Part shown: piece by piece, positions 21,538 through 32,410 of the stretch
How positions within the stretch are numbered: position 1 is the stretch's first letter
How the letters are laid out: each line of letters starts with the position of its first letter
Assembly (NCBI RefSeq): GCF_000281045.1
Contig: NW_008246078.1
Location: forward strand, 789,124 to 853,123
DNA: 64,000 nucleotides
Origin: Saprolegnia diclina VS20
Lineage: Eukaryota; Oomycota; Saprolegniomycetes; Saprolegniales; Saprolegniaceae
Direction: 5' to 3'
Translations under genes and position numbers: made by a program
Notes under the pieces: model-generated
What the model was told of the DNA's origin: nothing
The model's input: only the letters and a program-made list of their open reading frames with translations
Database searches by the model: none

Positions 21538-23286
21538 ATGGCGTCGTCGCCCGGGCTCCTCCGCTTCGATGCGACCGCGATCTTTCGGCACACGTACCAG
21601 CGCAACAACAAGAAGGGCGGGCAGAAGAACCTGCGCTGCTTTCCCAACTGCTGCAACGGGCTGCACGCGGCCACGGGCTTTTGCGGCGGGCCCGTCGCCG
21701 TGCACCTCGACGCACCGGATGCGACCAAGTCGTACCTTCTCCTCGCCGAGTTTGTACCGCTCTTCAAGGGTGCGCCGCAGAGTACGCTCTCGATCGGCAA
21801 CATGTACGCTCTCGAGACGCTCCGCGCGCAGGCCAACAAGGACATGGACCCGCTGTTGCCATATTTTGCCGGCCACAACATGCAGACGTCGTCGTACTAC
21901 TTTAACCCGGCCAAGAAGGGCTGGCACTATGGTTGGATGAGCAACAAGCACTCGTCGGACCGCGAGCACGTGCTCTGCGTCCACGTGCTCGAAGAGGTCA
22001 GCGACTCGTTTGGGCAGTGCTTGGACTCGCTGTCGTCGCCGCCGTTCACAGTCCATTGCCGCCGCCGCTCCAAGACCGACTCGCCTGTCGCGCCGACTGT
22101 TGCTCTTGCCAAGAAGCGGCCACACTCGCCGTCGTCGTCGGTGACCGCGCCGTCGTCGCCGTCGTCGGACGAAGACGCGGGCCGCACCAAGCGGCAAATG
22201 CTAGCGCCGGCCTCGACAGTATTGGACTGGAAGGACGACGACGACTCGCTCTGCATCGATGCACTCTTCCAAAGCGAAGTGCTCGACTTGATCACGAACA
22301 GCACGTACGACTTTGGCATCCCTGCGCCGCCGTCAACCGAGGCCACGCTCTGGGACACCCTCATGGACGACGACGAAGCCGAGCTGCTGGACGTGCTGCT
22401 GCCGACGCCGTCCGCGCCGTCAATGACAGACGTGCCCCGGTATCAAACCTACTTTACGCCGCAGCGCAACGCGGCGCCGGTCGCTGGCCGCAAGCGACCG
22501 CCTCGCATTCCGGTGGACCTCAAGTATCCCAACGGCCCACCGCCGGTGAGCACGCCCGCGACGATCACAGTGGCGCCCGACGCACCAACAGTTGTGCCCA
22601 TGCCAACGTACCGCCGCCACGAGCACGACGACCACCGTCGCCGGAGCCGGAGCCACAGCGGCCACTGCGACGACGCCCCACCGGTCGCCAAGTCGTGCGG
22701 GCTTCTCTGGAGCATCATTCAGCTTGCGTTCTGCCTGACCATGTTTGTGCACTTCGTCGGACACATCTTCTTTCCAACGTACAACGCGTACTCGTCAGCG
22801 GCCACCAACAACGGGCTTGGGAGCTCCGAGAAGGATCGACTCACGCCGTTTCTCGTCGACTGCCCGCCGCCGTCCATGACGTGCGTCCGCGACGGCTTTG
22901 GGCTCCAAGAACTCGCGTCCTGCGTGCACCACATCGCCGACCGGTGCGCGACCGAGGCGACGGCCGAGATCACCATGTACAGTATCGACGGCAACACGAC
23001 GCAGCTCGCGTGCGATGGCATGACGGCCTGCGCGTCCCAACTGCTTGCGTTTTTGTCGTCGGCGCCGGCACCGATGGGGGCGGCGGAGCTCGAGCACCAC
23101 AAGGAGCACTACCGGCGCGAGCACGAGCAGCAAGTGGAACTCGGCATGCAGTACAAGTTTATCCTTTTCATGGCCATGTGCACGCTCATCTCGTTCCTTG
23201 CGCTGCAGCGGTCGTTCCAGAAATGCCTCAAGAAATGCAAATGGTTCCGCCACCGCCGTCTCCACCCGGATGAGCACATTGCCTAG
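21538..23286 (+). CDS. Unknown membrane-anchored protein with acidic activator-like region
   Basis: From ATG 21538 (MASSPGLLRFDATAIF) the product is 582 residues; a further in-frame ATG at 21466 seems less likely. Residues about 5-155 form a compact region with clustered Cys/His/Lys (NNKKGGQKNLRCFPNCC, GFCGG) and aromatic motifs (KKGWHYGWMSN) that I do not recognise. Residues 170-220 are Ser/Pro-rich with basic runs (CRRRSK, KKRPH). Residues 230-292 alternate Asp/Glu with bulky hydrophobics (LDWKDDDDSLC, LWDTLMDDDEAELLDVLLP), like an acidic activation domain. A basic/His-rich stretch precedes a membrane segment at about 388-412; a second lies at 540-558, and a basic tail ends the protein. The whole resembles a membrane-tethered transcription factor, but that is inference. 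Confidence 0.6.
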   Translation: MASSPGLLRFDATAIFRHTYQRNNKKGGQKNLRCFPNCCNGLHAATGFCGGPVAVHLDAPDATKSYLLLAEFVPLFKGAPQSTLSIGNMYALETLRAQANKDMDPLLPYFAGHNMQTSSYYFNPAKKGWHYGWMSNKHSSDREHVLCVHVLEEVSDSFGQCLDSLSSPPFTVHCRRRSKTDSPVAPTVALAKKRPHSPSSSVTAPSSPSSDEDAGRTKRQMLAPASTVLDWKDDDDSLCIDALFQSEVLDLITNSTYDFGIPAPPSTEATLWDTLMDDDEAELLDVLLPTPSAPSMTDVPRYQTYFTPQRNAAPVAGRKRPPRIPVDLKYPNGPPPVSTPATITVAPDAPTVVPMPTYRRHEHDDHRRRSRSHSGHCDDAPPVAKSCGLLWSIIQLAFCLTMFVHFVGHIFFPTYNAYSSAATNNGLGSSEKDRLTPFLVDCPPPSMTCVRDGFGLQELASCVHHIADRCATEATAEITMYSIDGNTTQLACDGMTACASQLLAFLSSAPAPMGAAELEHHKEHYRREHEQQVELGMQYKFILFMAMCTLISFLALQRSFQKCLKKCKWFRHRRLHPDEHIA

Positions 23287-23784
23287 TCGTGCGTTCGTTA
23301 TTAGTTATTAATCGTCGTTGCTAGTTTATTTTTTGCTATTTTTTGCAGTTTGTCACCATGACGTGGCAGCGTGCAACGACAGCAGTAAGCAGGTGATCAA
23401 CCAAGGCCGATGGAGGAGAGGCCCCGATGACGTGGCTTACCTGATGTGGAAACTGGCGCCGGGTTCGATCCTGCGGTGCCCGCTGCTTGGGCCAATACAA
23501 TGAGGCGCATCAACGCGTCCTCTGCAGAGAGTGTTGTGCTGCCAGTATCAGCGCCGATACTAACTGTATGGCTCTTGCGCTGGTTTCTCGATACTAGTAT
23601 GCACGATTCCAAGGGTCTATACACTGATGATAGACGCTTTTGGACTATGCAAGCCCAGCTGTGACAGGACAACAAACTCTGTACAGCGACATGACGAAAG
23701 AACGTCATGCTGCGATGACGTCGACACAACCAGCGACACAACCCGCAATCGACGTCTCGACATCCGCCGCGTCATTCGTCAAAT
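23287..23784. other. Spacer, no gene seen
   Basis: Holds a GGTTCGATCC word (about 23461) that resembles a polymerase III B box, but no tRNA folds around it. No ORF of note. Confidence 0.4.
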
Positions 23785-24258
23785 ATGCTTGCAACCGAGA
23801 CCGTCCTCTATGCCGTGGGAGCGATGATGCTTCTCACGTTTCCGGCGCCATACCTGCTTGCCTCTCTCTACACGCTCTGCACCGGCATGGACGTCATCTC
23901 GCGCGTCGCATGGAAGGACGACGTTCACGCCGAATCCACCAACGCGCTCGCAACGCTCCAAGCGTCGATGGCCCACCACTTGGCGCGCAGCTGGTCGAGC
24001 TACAACTACCTTCTCTTGCTCTGCGCGAGCTGGTATATCCTCGCGGTTCTCTTGGTCGTTGACCTCCCAGCGCCAGTCGAGATTGGCGTCTTGGTCCTCG
24101 GTGCGCCGCTCGCCTGCAACAGCGCCTACCACAGCTTCGTACGTCGACAGATTGAGCTCGAAAAAATGCAGTGGGCTGTCGTGCGCAACGCGATGGCCAA
24201 AGGCGAGTTGGCAGCGCAGACGGTGCTGAACGATATGACAAAGCCCAAGACCACGTAA
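23785..24258 (+). CDS. Small predicted membrane protein, unknown
   Basis: A 157-residue frame opening MLATETVLYAVGAMMLLTFP, a hydrophobic start that could be a signal anchor. Two further hydrophobic stretches follow (YNYLLLLCASWYILAVLLVV, then VEIGVLVLGAPLACNSA), so three membrane segments are likely, with a charged C-terminal tail of about 40 residues (RRQIELEKMQWAVVRNAM). I do not recognise the family. The coding character (C/G-ending codons) and clear membrane pattern support a real gene. Confidence 0.6.
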   Translation: MLATETVLYAVGAMMLLTFPAPYLLASLYTLCTGMDVISRVAWKDDVHAESTNALATLQASMAHHLARSWSSYNYLLLLCASWYILAVLLVVDLPAPVEIGVLVLGAPLACNSAYHSFVRRQIELEKMQWAVVRNAMAKGELAAQTVLNDMTKPKTT

Positions 24259-24886
24259 CATAATTGGGGACTCAACCATAAGACCGATAAGAAACAAACG
24301 TGTTGCACTCGACGAGTCCTTGCCCGCGAGCAGGACAAGCCATGAGCGCGGGTGCCTCTCACGTTCCAGGTCGCATTGATGTGGACGACTTGGTACGCAT
24401 AGACAATGCTAATCTATCGCAAATGGTGTGCAATCTCTCGACAAGCCATTGGCTCGTTTATAGCCTTTTCTTACGCCCTTCACGCCCTGTCAAGCCATTC
24501 TACCACCACTACCATGTCTACATCAACGCCATGTCGAACGAAGATCTGGACGACGGTACGCACCGGTAGTAGCTTCCTACGGCTGCTTGCTCAGAGTCGC
24601 ATGGCATCTGCCGGTGACGACGCTATTTCTTGCGTCTTTTGTCGCTTGGCCGAAATGCCGATCGCTGTAGACTGAAGCGAACAACTTGTACATTTGAGAA
24701 TTGAAAACTGAATCTCAATGGACGTCTGGCGCAACTGAATATCTCGACACACTCTGGCGCAACATCGAGCCAGATTGTAATCCGACTAGATCCATTTGTT
24801 TTCCACAATCTGACAAACCGCAACTTGAACAACCTCCTGAAAAATGCGACTTTGCACTTCATTTTCCAACTATCAGCAGGACCGCC
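24259..24886. other. Spacer upstream of ankyrin gene, no gene seen
   Basis: Lower GC than its neighbours, with several GTGCAATCT-like words (24429) and CAATCT elements. The open frame that reads into the ankyrin gene from 24701 is probably untranslated leader. Confidence 0.4.
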
Positions 24887-26800
24887 ATGGCGTCCGTCCT
24901 GCGAAACAAGAGCCTCGTGTCCTTCATGCTGCGCTTCCAGCACGGACTGCCGCATGCGACGCAAAGCTTTCACGCGCTTGCCACCGACGTCGGTGTGCAC
25001 CCTATGCTGTGCGACGACCCGGAACTGCCCGCCGCCTTCTTGACCAACCTTCCCGCCTCGTCTCTCGCGACCGAGTACATGCAGCGGTACCTTGCCGCTT
25101 CGCCAGAGTGCCAGGATGCCATCCCTAGCTCGTGGCTCTTCCTCGACGACCAACTGTCGGCGCTGCCGCTGCACCTCGCGATCCTTGGCGGCCACGTAGC
25201 ACACGTCCGGCACTACTTGGCCTTTGCGCCGCACTGGGTCACGCCCGGTGCGCTCACGCTCGCTGCCGCCTGCGGCCACCTCTCGTTGCTGCAGCTTTTG
25301 GCGACGCACCTTCCCATACCGTCTGCAGCCATGGACCTGGCTGCGACCAACGGTTTTCTCGACATCGTACGAGACTGCCATGCCGCCGGCGTGGTTGAGA
25401 CGCAGCAAGCCATCGACGGTGCATCAGCCAACGGCCACGTCGACGTCGTCACGTTCTTGCACCAACAGTGCGGCGCCGTTTGCAGCCGTGACGCGCTCCT
25501 GGCTGCCATTGCCCACGTGCATGTGGACGTCGTGCTCTACCTCGTCACATCGGCTCGCCTTGACATCAGTACTACCATCGAGCCTTGGAATGAGCTGTGG
25601 GACGGGGCAGCGTATCGGTCGGCGGCGCCGGGCGATCCATTGTCGATGCTCCAGCTGCTTTGCGACCACGGCGTTGAGGACATCTCGGAGAACTTGGTGA
25701 CCGCAGCCATTGAGCGCCACGGCCGCACTGCGCTCCAGTTCATTTTGGACAAGACGATGCTGGACATGGCCACACCGAGTTTGCTGCACACGGTCATTCG
25801 CCTCCGAGACAAGGACTGCATTGCGCTCGTGCTACGCGCCGTCGCGGGCGCCAACGACCAATCTCTGACTCACCCGAGTCTCTTGTGGACGATGGAGGAC
25901 GCGCCGCCGTCGACGCCATGGCAGCCGACCGGTGATTGGTCGCCGATGCCGTGGCGCGACAGTGCGATGGACGTGGCGGCTCGCGTCGGCGACCTGTCGA
26001 CGTTGCAGCTGCTCCAGAATCTGGGTCTCGACCTCTGCACGACGCGCGCCATGGACAACGCGTGCGCTCACGGCCACTTGGAGATTGCGCAATGGCTACA
26101 GGCGCACCGCACAGAAGGTGGCACCGCAAACGCGCTGACACAGGCCGCGGCGAACGGTCATGTGTCGGTTGTCCGCTGGCTCCTCGACCACCGGCCTCTT
26201 GTCGCTGGAATGGACGAGGAAGCATGTCGTATTTCCGATGCTTGCGTGGTCGCGGCCGCCCGGAACGGACACCTCCAAGTGCTGTTGCTGCTACACGCGG
26301 TTCCGTCGACGACAGCAGCCATGGACGCCGCGGCGAGGGAGGGCCACTTGGACGTGGTGCAGTATTTACAGCTGCACCGGACCGAAGGCTGCTCGGACGA
26401 CGCGTTCTTCGATGCGCTCAACGGCCAGCACGACGCTGTCTTTGCGTTTGTGGTCAAAACGTACGGCCACGTCGTCGAGGATCGCGACCGCCTCTACGTG
26501 CGCATGGCAAACCTCGGGCGCATCGACCTTCTCGAGCTTGTTTTGGCGCATGTGCCCCATGCAACGAGCAAGGTTCTCCAAGAGATGATGCTGCTCCATG
26601 CTGCGGCAGCAGGCAACGTAGCCCTGCTGCAGTGGCTCCACGAAACCAAGCAGTTTGCGTGGACGTCCCATGTGCTTGACACGGCGCGCGACCGCAAGCA
26701 GCGCAAGGTCGTCGCGTACTTGACGACGTCGGCGGGCCCGGAAGCCATCTCGGCTCTGTCCGACGACCAAGCGCAGTTTGCTTTGCACGTAGATTTGTAA
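24887..26800 (+). CDS. Large ankyrin-repeat protein, intron-less
   Basis: From ATG 24887 (MASVLRNKSLVSFMLRFQ) the product is 637 residues. Many degenerate ankyrin units follow one another: LPLHLAILGGHVAHVRHYL, ALTLAAACGHLSLLQLL, AMDLAATNGFLDIVRDC, AIDGASANGHVDVVTFL, AMDVAARVGDLSTLQLLQ, AMDNACAHGHLEIAQWL, ALTQAAANGHVSVVRWLLD and AMDAAAREGHLDVVQYLQ. The style (A-M-D-x-A-A-x-x-G-H-L-x-x-V) is that of the very large oomycete families of short-form ankyrin proteins. Function is probably protein binding; no partner domain is visible. The ORF continues upstream to 24701, but ATG 24887 better matches the usual start region of these proteins. Confidence 0.9.
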   Translation: MASVLRNKSLVSFMLRFQHGLPHATQSFHALATDVGVHPMLCDDPELPAAFLTNLPASSLATEYMQRYLAASPECQDAIPSSWLFLDDQLSALPLHLAILGGHVAHVRHYLAFAPHWVTPGALTLAAACGHLSLLQLLATHLPIPSAAMDLAATNGFLDIVRDCHAAGVVETQQAIDGASANGHVDVVTFLHQQCGAVCSRDALLAAIAHVHVDVVLYLVTSARLDISTTIEPWNELWDGAAYRSAAPGDPLSMLQLLCDHGVEDISENLVTAAIERHGRTALQFILDKTMLDMATPSLLHTVIRLRDKDCIALVLRAVAGANDQSLTHPSLLWTMEDAPPSTPWQPTGDWSPMPWRDSAMDVAARVGDLSTLQLLQNLGLDLCTTRAMDNACAHGHLEIAQWLQAHRTEGGTANALTQAAANGHVSVVRWLLDHRPLVAGMDEEACRISDACVVAAARNGHLQVLLLLHAVPSTTAAMDAAAREGHLDVVQYLQLHRTEGCSDDAFFDALNGQHDAVFAFVVKTYGHVVEDRDRLYVRMANLGRIDLLELVLAHVPHATSKVLQEMMLLHAAAAGNVALLQWLHETKQFAWTSHVLDTARDRKQRKVVAYLTTSAGPEAISALSDDQAQFALHVDL

Positions 26801-27112
26801 GAAAGACTATGTATCAACTTGAAACATTTGGAAAGTATCAGCTTGAAGCATTTGGAAAGTATCACACGACTTGACTTACCACTAGACACGCAATTGTTAA
26901 GAGTTCGTTGAAGACTTCACGCTTTGCGTTGATCAGCCATTGTGCGTCAACGCCGACAAGGAGTCGTATCTCGAGTCTCAACACCTTTACATTTCATTTA
27001 GTGGGCTCCTGCAAGTGACGTATTCACGAGCAACGCAGTTTCATCGAATGCATGCGAGTGAACTCGTTATTAACAACCTGACGACAAGTTTGCCTCGAGG
27101 TATAAAGGAGTC
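26801..27112. other. Spacer between convergent genes
   Basis: Contains 3' untranslated sequence of two converging genes and a short tandem repeat (26811-26864). Confidence 0.45.
26811..26864. repeat. 24-base tandem repeat, two copies plus a fragment
   Basis: Copies start at 26811 and 26835 and differ at two A/G positions (AACTTGAAACATTTGG against AGCTTGAAGCATTTGG); a six-base fragment of a third copy follows. It lies just after the ankyrin gene stop codon. Confidence 0.9.
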
Positions 27113-29915
27113 CTACGCTGTCTCGGTGCACTTGGTGCTAGCTGTCAACAGCGCCGCAGCACGCTTGATGGTCGGTGGCGTTGCATGGAGGTACGCGAGG
27201 CGCGCCGCATCGCGCTCTTGCTCATCGCATGAAGTCAGCCACGCGCGGTTCTCTTCCGTGGTCGTACAGTAGTCACAGCCGCACGCGATCGCCGCCGCCG
27301 CCGTGAGCATCGGAAGGACCACCGCGCACAGCGCGTCGCGACTGGAGGCGTACTTCATCGGGAGCTTGGCGTCCAAGAAGCGAATCGTCGGGTAGAGCAC
27401 GCGTCGGGCGTGGTACAGTCGCGTGTCGTCGTGCTCGTCACTGACAACCTTGTCCACAAGATCGTCGACAAAGCGCGGTACGTGCAATGGCGAGAGGCGG
27501 TCCAGAATGAGCAGCACCGCGTGCATGGCCTTTGTCGGGGGCGTACCGTAGTCGCCCTTGCGCCCGTCGTAGTTGGCATCGCCGCCGCACGGCGAGCCCT
27601 GCTGCTTGTAGCTCTTGTCGACGAGGCACGTGGTGTAGCCCAAAAGGAGATCCGCAATCGCGCAAGCTTCGCAAGCCGTGACGACCAGTCCTTTGTGCAC
27701 GGCGCGTACGAGTGCATAGACGATGCGTCGGCTGCAGCGGGCAAACGACGGCGAGACCGCACGTAGAAGACCACCATGGACGCCCCGCCAGCGAAGCACG
27801 TTCCTGTAAAACTCGGGCAGCATGTACATGACAGACCCGGCATCACAGACAACGTCAAAGACGAGGTCGCACGACGCCATGGACGCGCGCACGTCTGGCA
27901 ACAACGGCGCAATTTGCGCTACGCTGCCGACGTCGAGGACAAATGGGAGCAGCACCAGCGCCGGGTCCATGGCGGCGCGGAAACGCTGCACGATCGAGAC
28001 CACTGTGGTGGGCGCGGTGACGAAGCTACGGACGACCCAGAAAAGTGACGAGGGCAGCCGACCGCCGAGCCACATTGTCGTCGGCGACGCCGCCTCGACG
28101 TCGGCGAGGATGCGTGCTTCGAGCTGCAAGAGGCAGCGCAGCACCAGTACACGATCGTGCGTCGCTTCGTCATATCGCTCGTCCCGGAAGTGCGCCAAAT
28201 TGGCGACCACCGTGTCCCACAGCAAGAACACGAGTTCGGCGCAGTAGGGCGGCTGCCCCAACGCGTCGAGGAGCGCCGTGACGAACTGAAGCGTCGTAGC
28301 CAGATTGGACCAGTTGAGGGGGAGATGTGTGAACGTTTTGTGCCAGTCCCCAATGCCTTGGTCCACCAGCGTGACGATCGCGGCCCCGACGTCCAGCCAG
28401 CCGACCGTTGCGCACGTTGTCGCAAGCCATTGGATGCCGGACCGGGAAATAGCGTCGTCAAAGAGGTCGATGCCGTGCGCAATGTAGAGCGATCGAAGCG
28501 GCGCATACCGTGTTGCGAGCTGTTGCATCGTCATGACATCGTCATATGACGTCATGACGTCATTGTCACACAGCATCTCCATGACGGCCGCCGCGAGCGC
28601 CGACAAGCTGTCGTACCCGAGCGGCACATCGTCGGTCGGCGGTGCGGTCAGCGCGTCTTGCAGCAGCCGACACGCGGCGGCGAAGCCAAGAAGACGGACA
28701 CGATGCTTCTTTGGCCAAAAGAGGACGACCGAGGCCTCTCCAAGGTCGTCCAAAGTCGTCGTGGCGACCCACTTGTTGATACGGCGCCCAAAGAGCACCG
28801 ACACGTCCATGTCTGCTGGCATGGGCGTCATGACAAATGCGTCGGCAATCGTACGGGGCGGTGCTGGCACTGGCTTCCTTGAGGTGCCAACAGCCGCGAT
28901 GAAGTCGGGCAGCGGGTTTAGGTGAAAGTCGGCGTAGTCGTTCGCACGCGCGTACGCGCCGTAGGTTTCATACTCGATGCGCTCGGCGTCATCAACGAAC
29001 TGAGCAAACTCGACGTACGGCGTCGTGTCGGTCGCCAGTAGCGTGCTGTGGTCGACCGTCGGATCAAAACCGTCCAAGTCGCATGTTGGACGTGGCGCCG
29101 TGCGCTCGAGATCTACCGCAACACGACCAGCGTACTCGTTGAGCGCGCGCTGTGAGAGCTCGCCGCGCCGCTCGTCGAGGTAGAGACGATGCGCGGCTTC
29201 GCGAGCTATGTACGGATGCTGGCGCCTGATCTCGGCGGACCGTGCGCGCAGCTCATACTGCGCGTACACTTTGGACTGATCATCCGAGAGCGTGACGAGC
29301 GCAACGTCGACAGTGCCGGCGGCCACGAGACTCTGCACGATGTCATTCTTGCTGCGCAGCGACCCGGGGCACGCATACGCATACGTCGTCGCAAACTGCT
29401 TGGGCACCGCCGATAACGTGGCGAGCATGCACGGAACGTCGGCGGCGCACGGCGGTGACGTTCGCGGCGTCGGTGCGTTGACGTGCTGCACCGAATAGAC
29501 GAGGTAGGCGCATTGGCCGGCTGCGACAGGGGCCAGGCGCACGCTGCAGTCCACGTACCACGCCACGCAACTCGCCTCCGCTACCGCCACAGTGGTCGCG
29601 CGTGCGCCAAACGAGACGGCCACGTCGCGCGGATGAGGCGACCGAAGTGCAACAATGAGCGTCCACGAGGCGTCGCGGGCGTCAAGCGGCGTCAGGTGCG
29701 GCGTCGTCATGGCGCTGTCGTACGTTAAGTGGGAGAGCGTCGCAGTGCACGTCCCAATCGGCGCCGCGAGATGCGTGCTGAGGTTTGAAAACTCATCGCC
29801 ATTGCAGGCGCCGTGCACGGCAGTCGCGGGCACGATGTACTTGCCGTCGGCGGTTCGATATGGCGCCAGGTCGGCGTCGCTGACGGCGTCATGACGGACC
29901 CAGTGGCCCTGCGCG
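27113..29915 (-). CDS. Large protein with degenerate 2OG-oxygenase-like start, 5' end lost in gap
   Basis: The frame is open from the gap edge (29915) to a stop at 27113, 933 codons. No ATG is needed at the visible end; it reads GKYIVPATAVHGACNGDEF just inside. The segment WYVDCSVRLAPVAAGQCAYL followed by VYSV matches, in layout, the last strand-turn of fungal and oomycete 2OG-Fe(II) oxygenases (usually D-C-x-H-E-V-x-P-V-x-x-G-H-R), but with the metal-binding His and the co-substrate Arg replaced. The next 700 residues are helical with no recognised domain (for example ATRYAPLRSLYIAHGIDLF). The protein may be a non-catalytic relative. The similarity is weak and should be treated as a lead. 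Confidence 0.65.
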
Positions 29916-30370
29916 NNNNNNNNNNNNNNNNNNNNNNNNNNNNNNNNNNNNNNNNNNNNNNNNNNNNNNNNNNNNNNNNNNNNNNNNNNNNNNNNNNNNN
30001 NNNNNNNNNNNNNNNNNNNNNNNNNNNNNNNNNNNNNNNNNNNNNNNNNNNNNNNNNNNNNNNNNNNNNNNNNNNNNNNNNNNNNNNNNNNNNNNNNNNN
30101 NNNNNNNNNNNNNNNNNNNNNNNNNNNNNNNNNNNNNNNNNNNNNNNNNNNNNNNNNNNNNNNNNNNNNNNNNNNNNNNNNNNNNNNNNNNNNNNNNNNN
30201 NNNNNNNNNNNNNNNNNNNNNNNNNNNNNNNNNNNNNNNNNNNNNNNNNNNNNNNNNNNNNNNNNNNNNNNNNNNNNNNNNNNNNNNNNNNNNNNNNNNN
30301 NNNNNNNNNNNNNNNNNNNNNNNNNNNNNNNNNNNNNNNNNNNNNNNNNNNNNNNNNNNNNNNNNNNNNN
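29916..30370. other. Assembly gap (455 N)
   Basis: Undetermined bases. It removes the 5' end of the minus-strand gene ending at 27113 and any promoter shared with the histidyl-tRNA synthetase gene. Two ORFs spanning it are artefacts. Confidence 1.
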
Positions 30371-30569
30371 GCAGCTCCGGTAACGTTGAATATTTAGAGG
30401 GCGTCATGAAACCCCAAGGCCGGCATGGCCCTGCTGGCTCACCCACCTTCCCCTGGGCTCCGGTTCCGTCGGACACTATTTCGTTTATCATATACTATTT
30501 CATACAGACCATGAAATAGAATATTGTCCAATCACAGGCAAGACAAGCACCAATCGTCCAAGTGGCAGG

Positions 30570-32410
30570 ATGAAGCAAGCCAAGAAGGTGCTGGCCGGCG
30601 TGCGCGGGACGCGGGACCTCTGGCCGACAGAGCTGCAGAAGCAACTGCACGTGACGAGCGCGCTGGCGTCGACGGCTAAGCGCTATGGCTTTGCGCCCGT
30701 TCAGACGCCGACGATCGAGCCCACGGACCTCTTCCATCGGTCGCTCGGCGACGGCTCGGACATTGTCATGAAGGTGCGCATATCGCCATCTCATCGCAAG
30801 CACCGACAGACTGTCTCTAGGAAATGTACACGTTTCAGGACAACTCGCAGAACAGCTTGACGCTTCGGCCCGAAGGCACCGCCGGTAGAACGGACGCACT
30901 GACACGAGGCTCACGTTGGCGAGCGTAGGCGTCATTCGCTCGATGATCAGCAGTGGCCTCCAGTACAATGGGCCGCACAAGGTCTACTACCACGGCAGTA
31001 TGTTTCGGTACGCGCGAACGTCAGGTTCCTTCTTGACGACGGATGATGGTGCAGGTACGAGCGGCCGCAGCGTGGTCGGTACCGTGAGTTTCACCAGTTT
31101 GGCGTCGAGCACATTGGCTCGGCGGGCCCGACCACCGACGTCGAAGTGATTGCGCTTGCGCGTGACAGCCTCGCGCGCTTAGGCCTCGGCGACCGCGTCT
31201 CGCTCGAGATCAACACGCTCGGCTGCCACGACAGGTGTGCTCCTCCATCATCGCAACCCAAGCCCTCTGATCTTATTTGCGTAGCCGTCAGCGCTACCGA
31301 AAGGTACTAGAGGCCTTCTTGGAGCAGTACCAGAACGATCTCTCTGTCGAGAGCCAGCAACGGTACCGCCAACGGGCCTCTCCTGCATCGCCAATGCCAT
31401 CGTGTGTAGCCTCGAGCGCGGAAGCGTGCTGCGTATTCTCGACTCCAAGTGCGAGAACGACCAGCGCATTCTGGCGTCGGCGCCGCGTCTGCACCAGCAC
31501 CTCTCGGACGACGCGCGCAAGGTACCGTTGAGACTCCATTCCTCATGTGCTTGACATGGATCTAGCGTTTCGACGATGTCCAGAGCCACTTGGCTGCCCT
31601 CAACATTAGCTCGCACCTCAACGACGGCCTCGTGCGTGGTCTCGTACGTCGTGGGTTCAATCCCCACTCTGCTGCACCCTTTGTTGCTTTACAAACCGAT
31701 AGGACTACTATAGCCACACAGTGTTTGAGTTTGTCGAGCTCAAGCCCGAGACAGGCGCCAAGGGCATCGCGGTGCTGGCCGGTGGCTGCTACGACGACTT
31801 GGTCGCTACGCTCGGCGGTCCGCCCACGGCTTGTGTCGGTACGTTCCGTCGTCACCGCTCACATACCAGCTCGCACTGATGATATTGGCGACTAGGGTGG
31901 GCAGCTGGTGTCGAGCGGCTCTGTCTGCTGAGCGATGTGACGCCCCCGTCGCCAACCACGATTGCGGTCTCTCGTCTTGTGTCTTCATCGAGCGCGGCGG
32001 CTGATATCGCCTAGGTGGTGCCCATCGCGTCGGGGAATACGTCGGCGATACGGGACCACGCGCTGCGCGTCACCAAGGTACAATATTGTCTTTTGTTTTG
32101 TGTACATTTTGTCATGATGCGAATGGACAGACGCTGCGCGATGCCGGACACATTGTGCATTTCTGCGACGGCGCGAGCATGAAGAAGCAAATGAAGGTGG
32201 CGCTCACCTGTGCCGTGACCGAGCTCATGACAAGGTGTCTGCATTTAGATGGCCGACGGGTTCCAGTGCTCGTATGCGATTCTGCTCGGCGAAGACGAGC
32301 TGACGCAGGCGCAAGCGACTGTCAAGCACCTCCTCGAACGCCAGCAGCAAGTCGTGGCGCTGAGCGACTTGTCGACGTACTTTGCATCGACTGCGACGGT
32401 CGTGGCCTAG
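30570..32410 (+). CDS. Histidyl-tRNA synthetase, bacterial/organellar type, 12 exons
   Basis: Exons: 30570-30773, 30821-30884, 30929-31007, 31055-31234, 31285-31362, 31410-31521, 31566-31643, 31703-31838, 31896-31966, 32015-32077, 32131-32196, 32249-32410; 11 introns of 44-59 nt; 430 residues. The spliced product shows class II motif 1 ([20 protein letters not shown]), motif 2 ([31 protein letters not shown]), the HisRS signatures [16 protein letters not shown] and GGCYDDLV, motif 3 ([11 protein letters not shown]), and an anticodon-binding end ([24 protein letters not shown]). It charges tRNA-His with histidine. Length and wording match bacterial HisS more than the eukaryotic cytosolic enzyme; no clear presequence is visible, so location (mitochondrial, cytosolic or both) is unresolved. 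Confidence 0.93.

Noticed and set aside
21933-23273. 446-codon plus-strand ORF
   Set aside because: Arg/Pro/His-rich shadow in another frame of the 21538-23286 gene.
23434-23475. Possible tRNA gene with A-box-like and B-box-like words
   Set aside because: TGGCTTACCTG and GGTTCGATCC are present but too close together, and no acceptor, D or anticodon stems form.
29889-30491. ORFs of about 200 codons across the gap
   Set aside because: They exist only because N codons are read as open.
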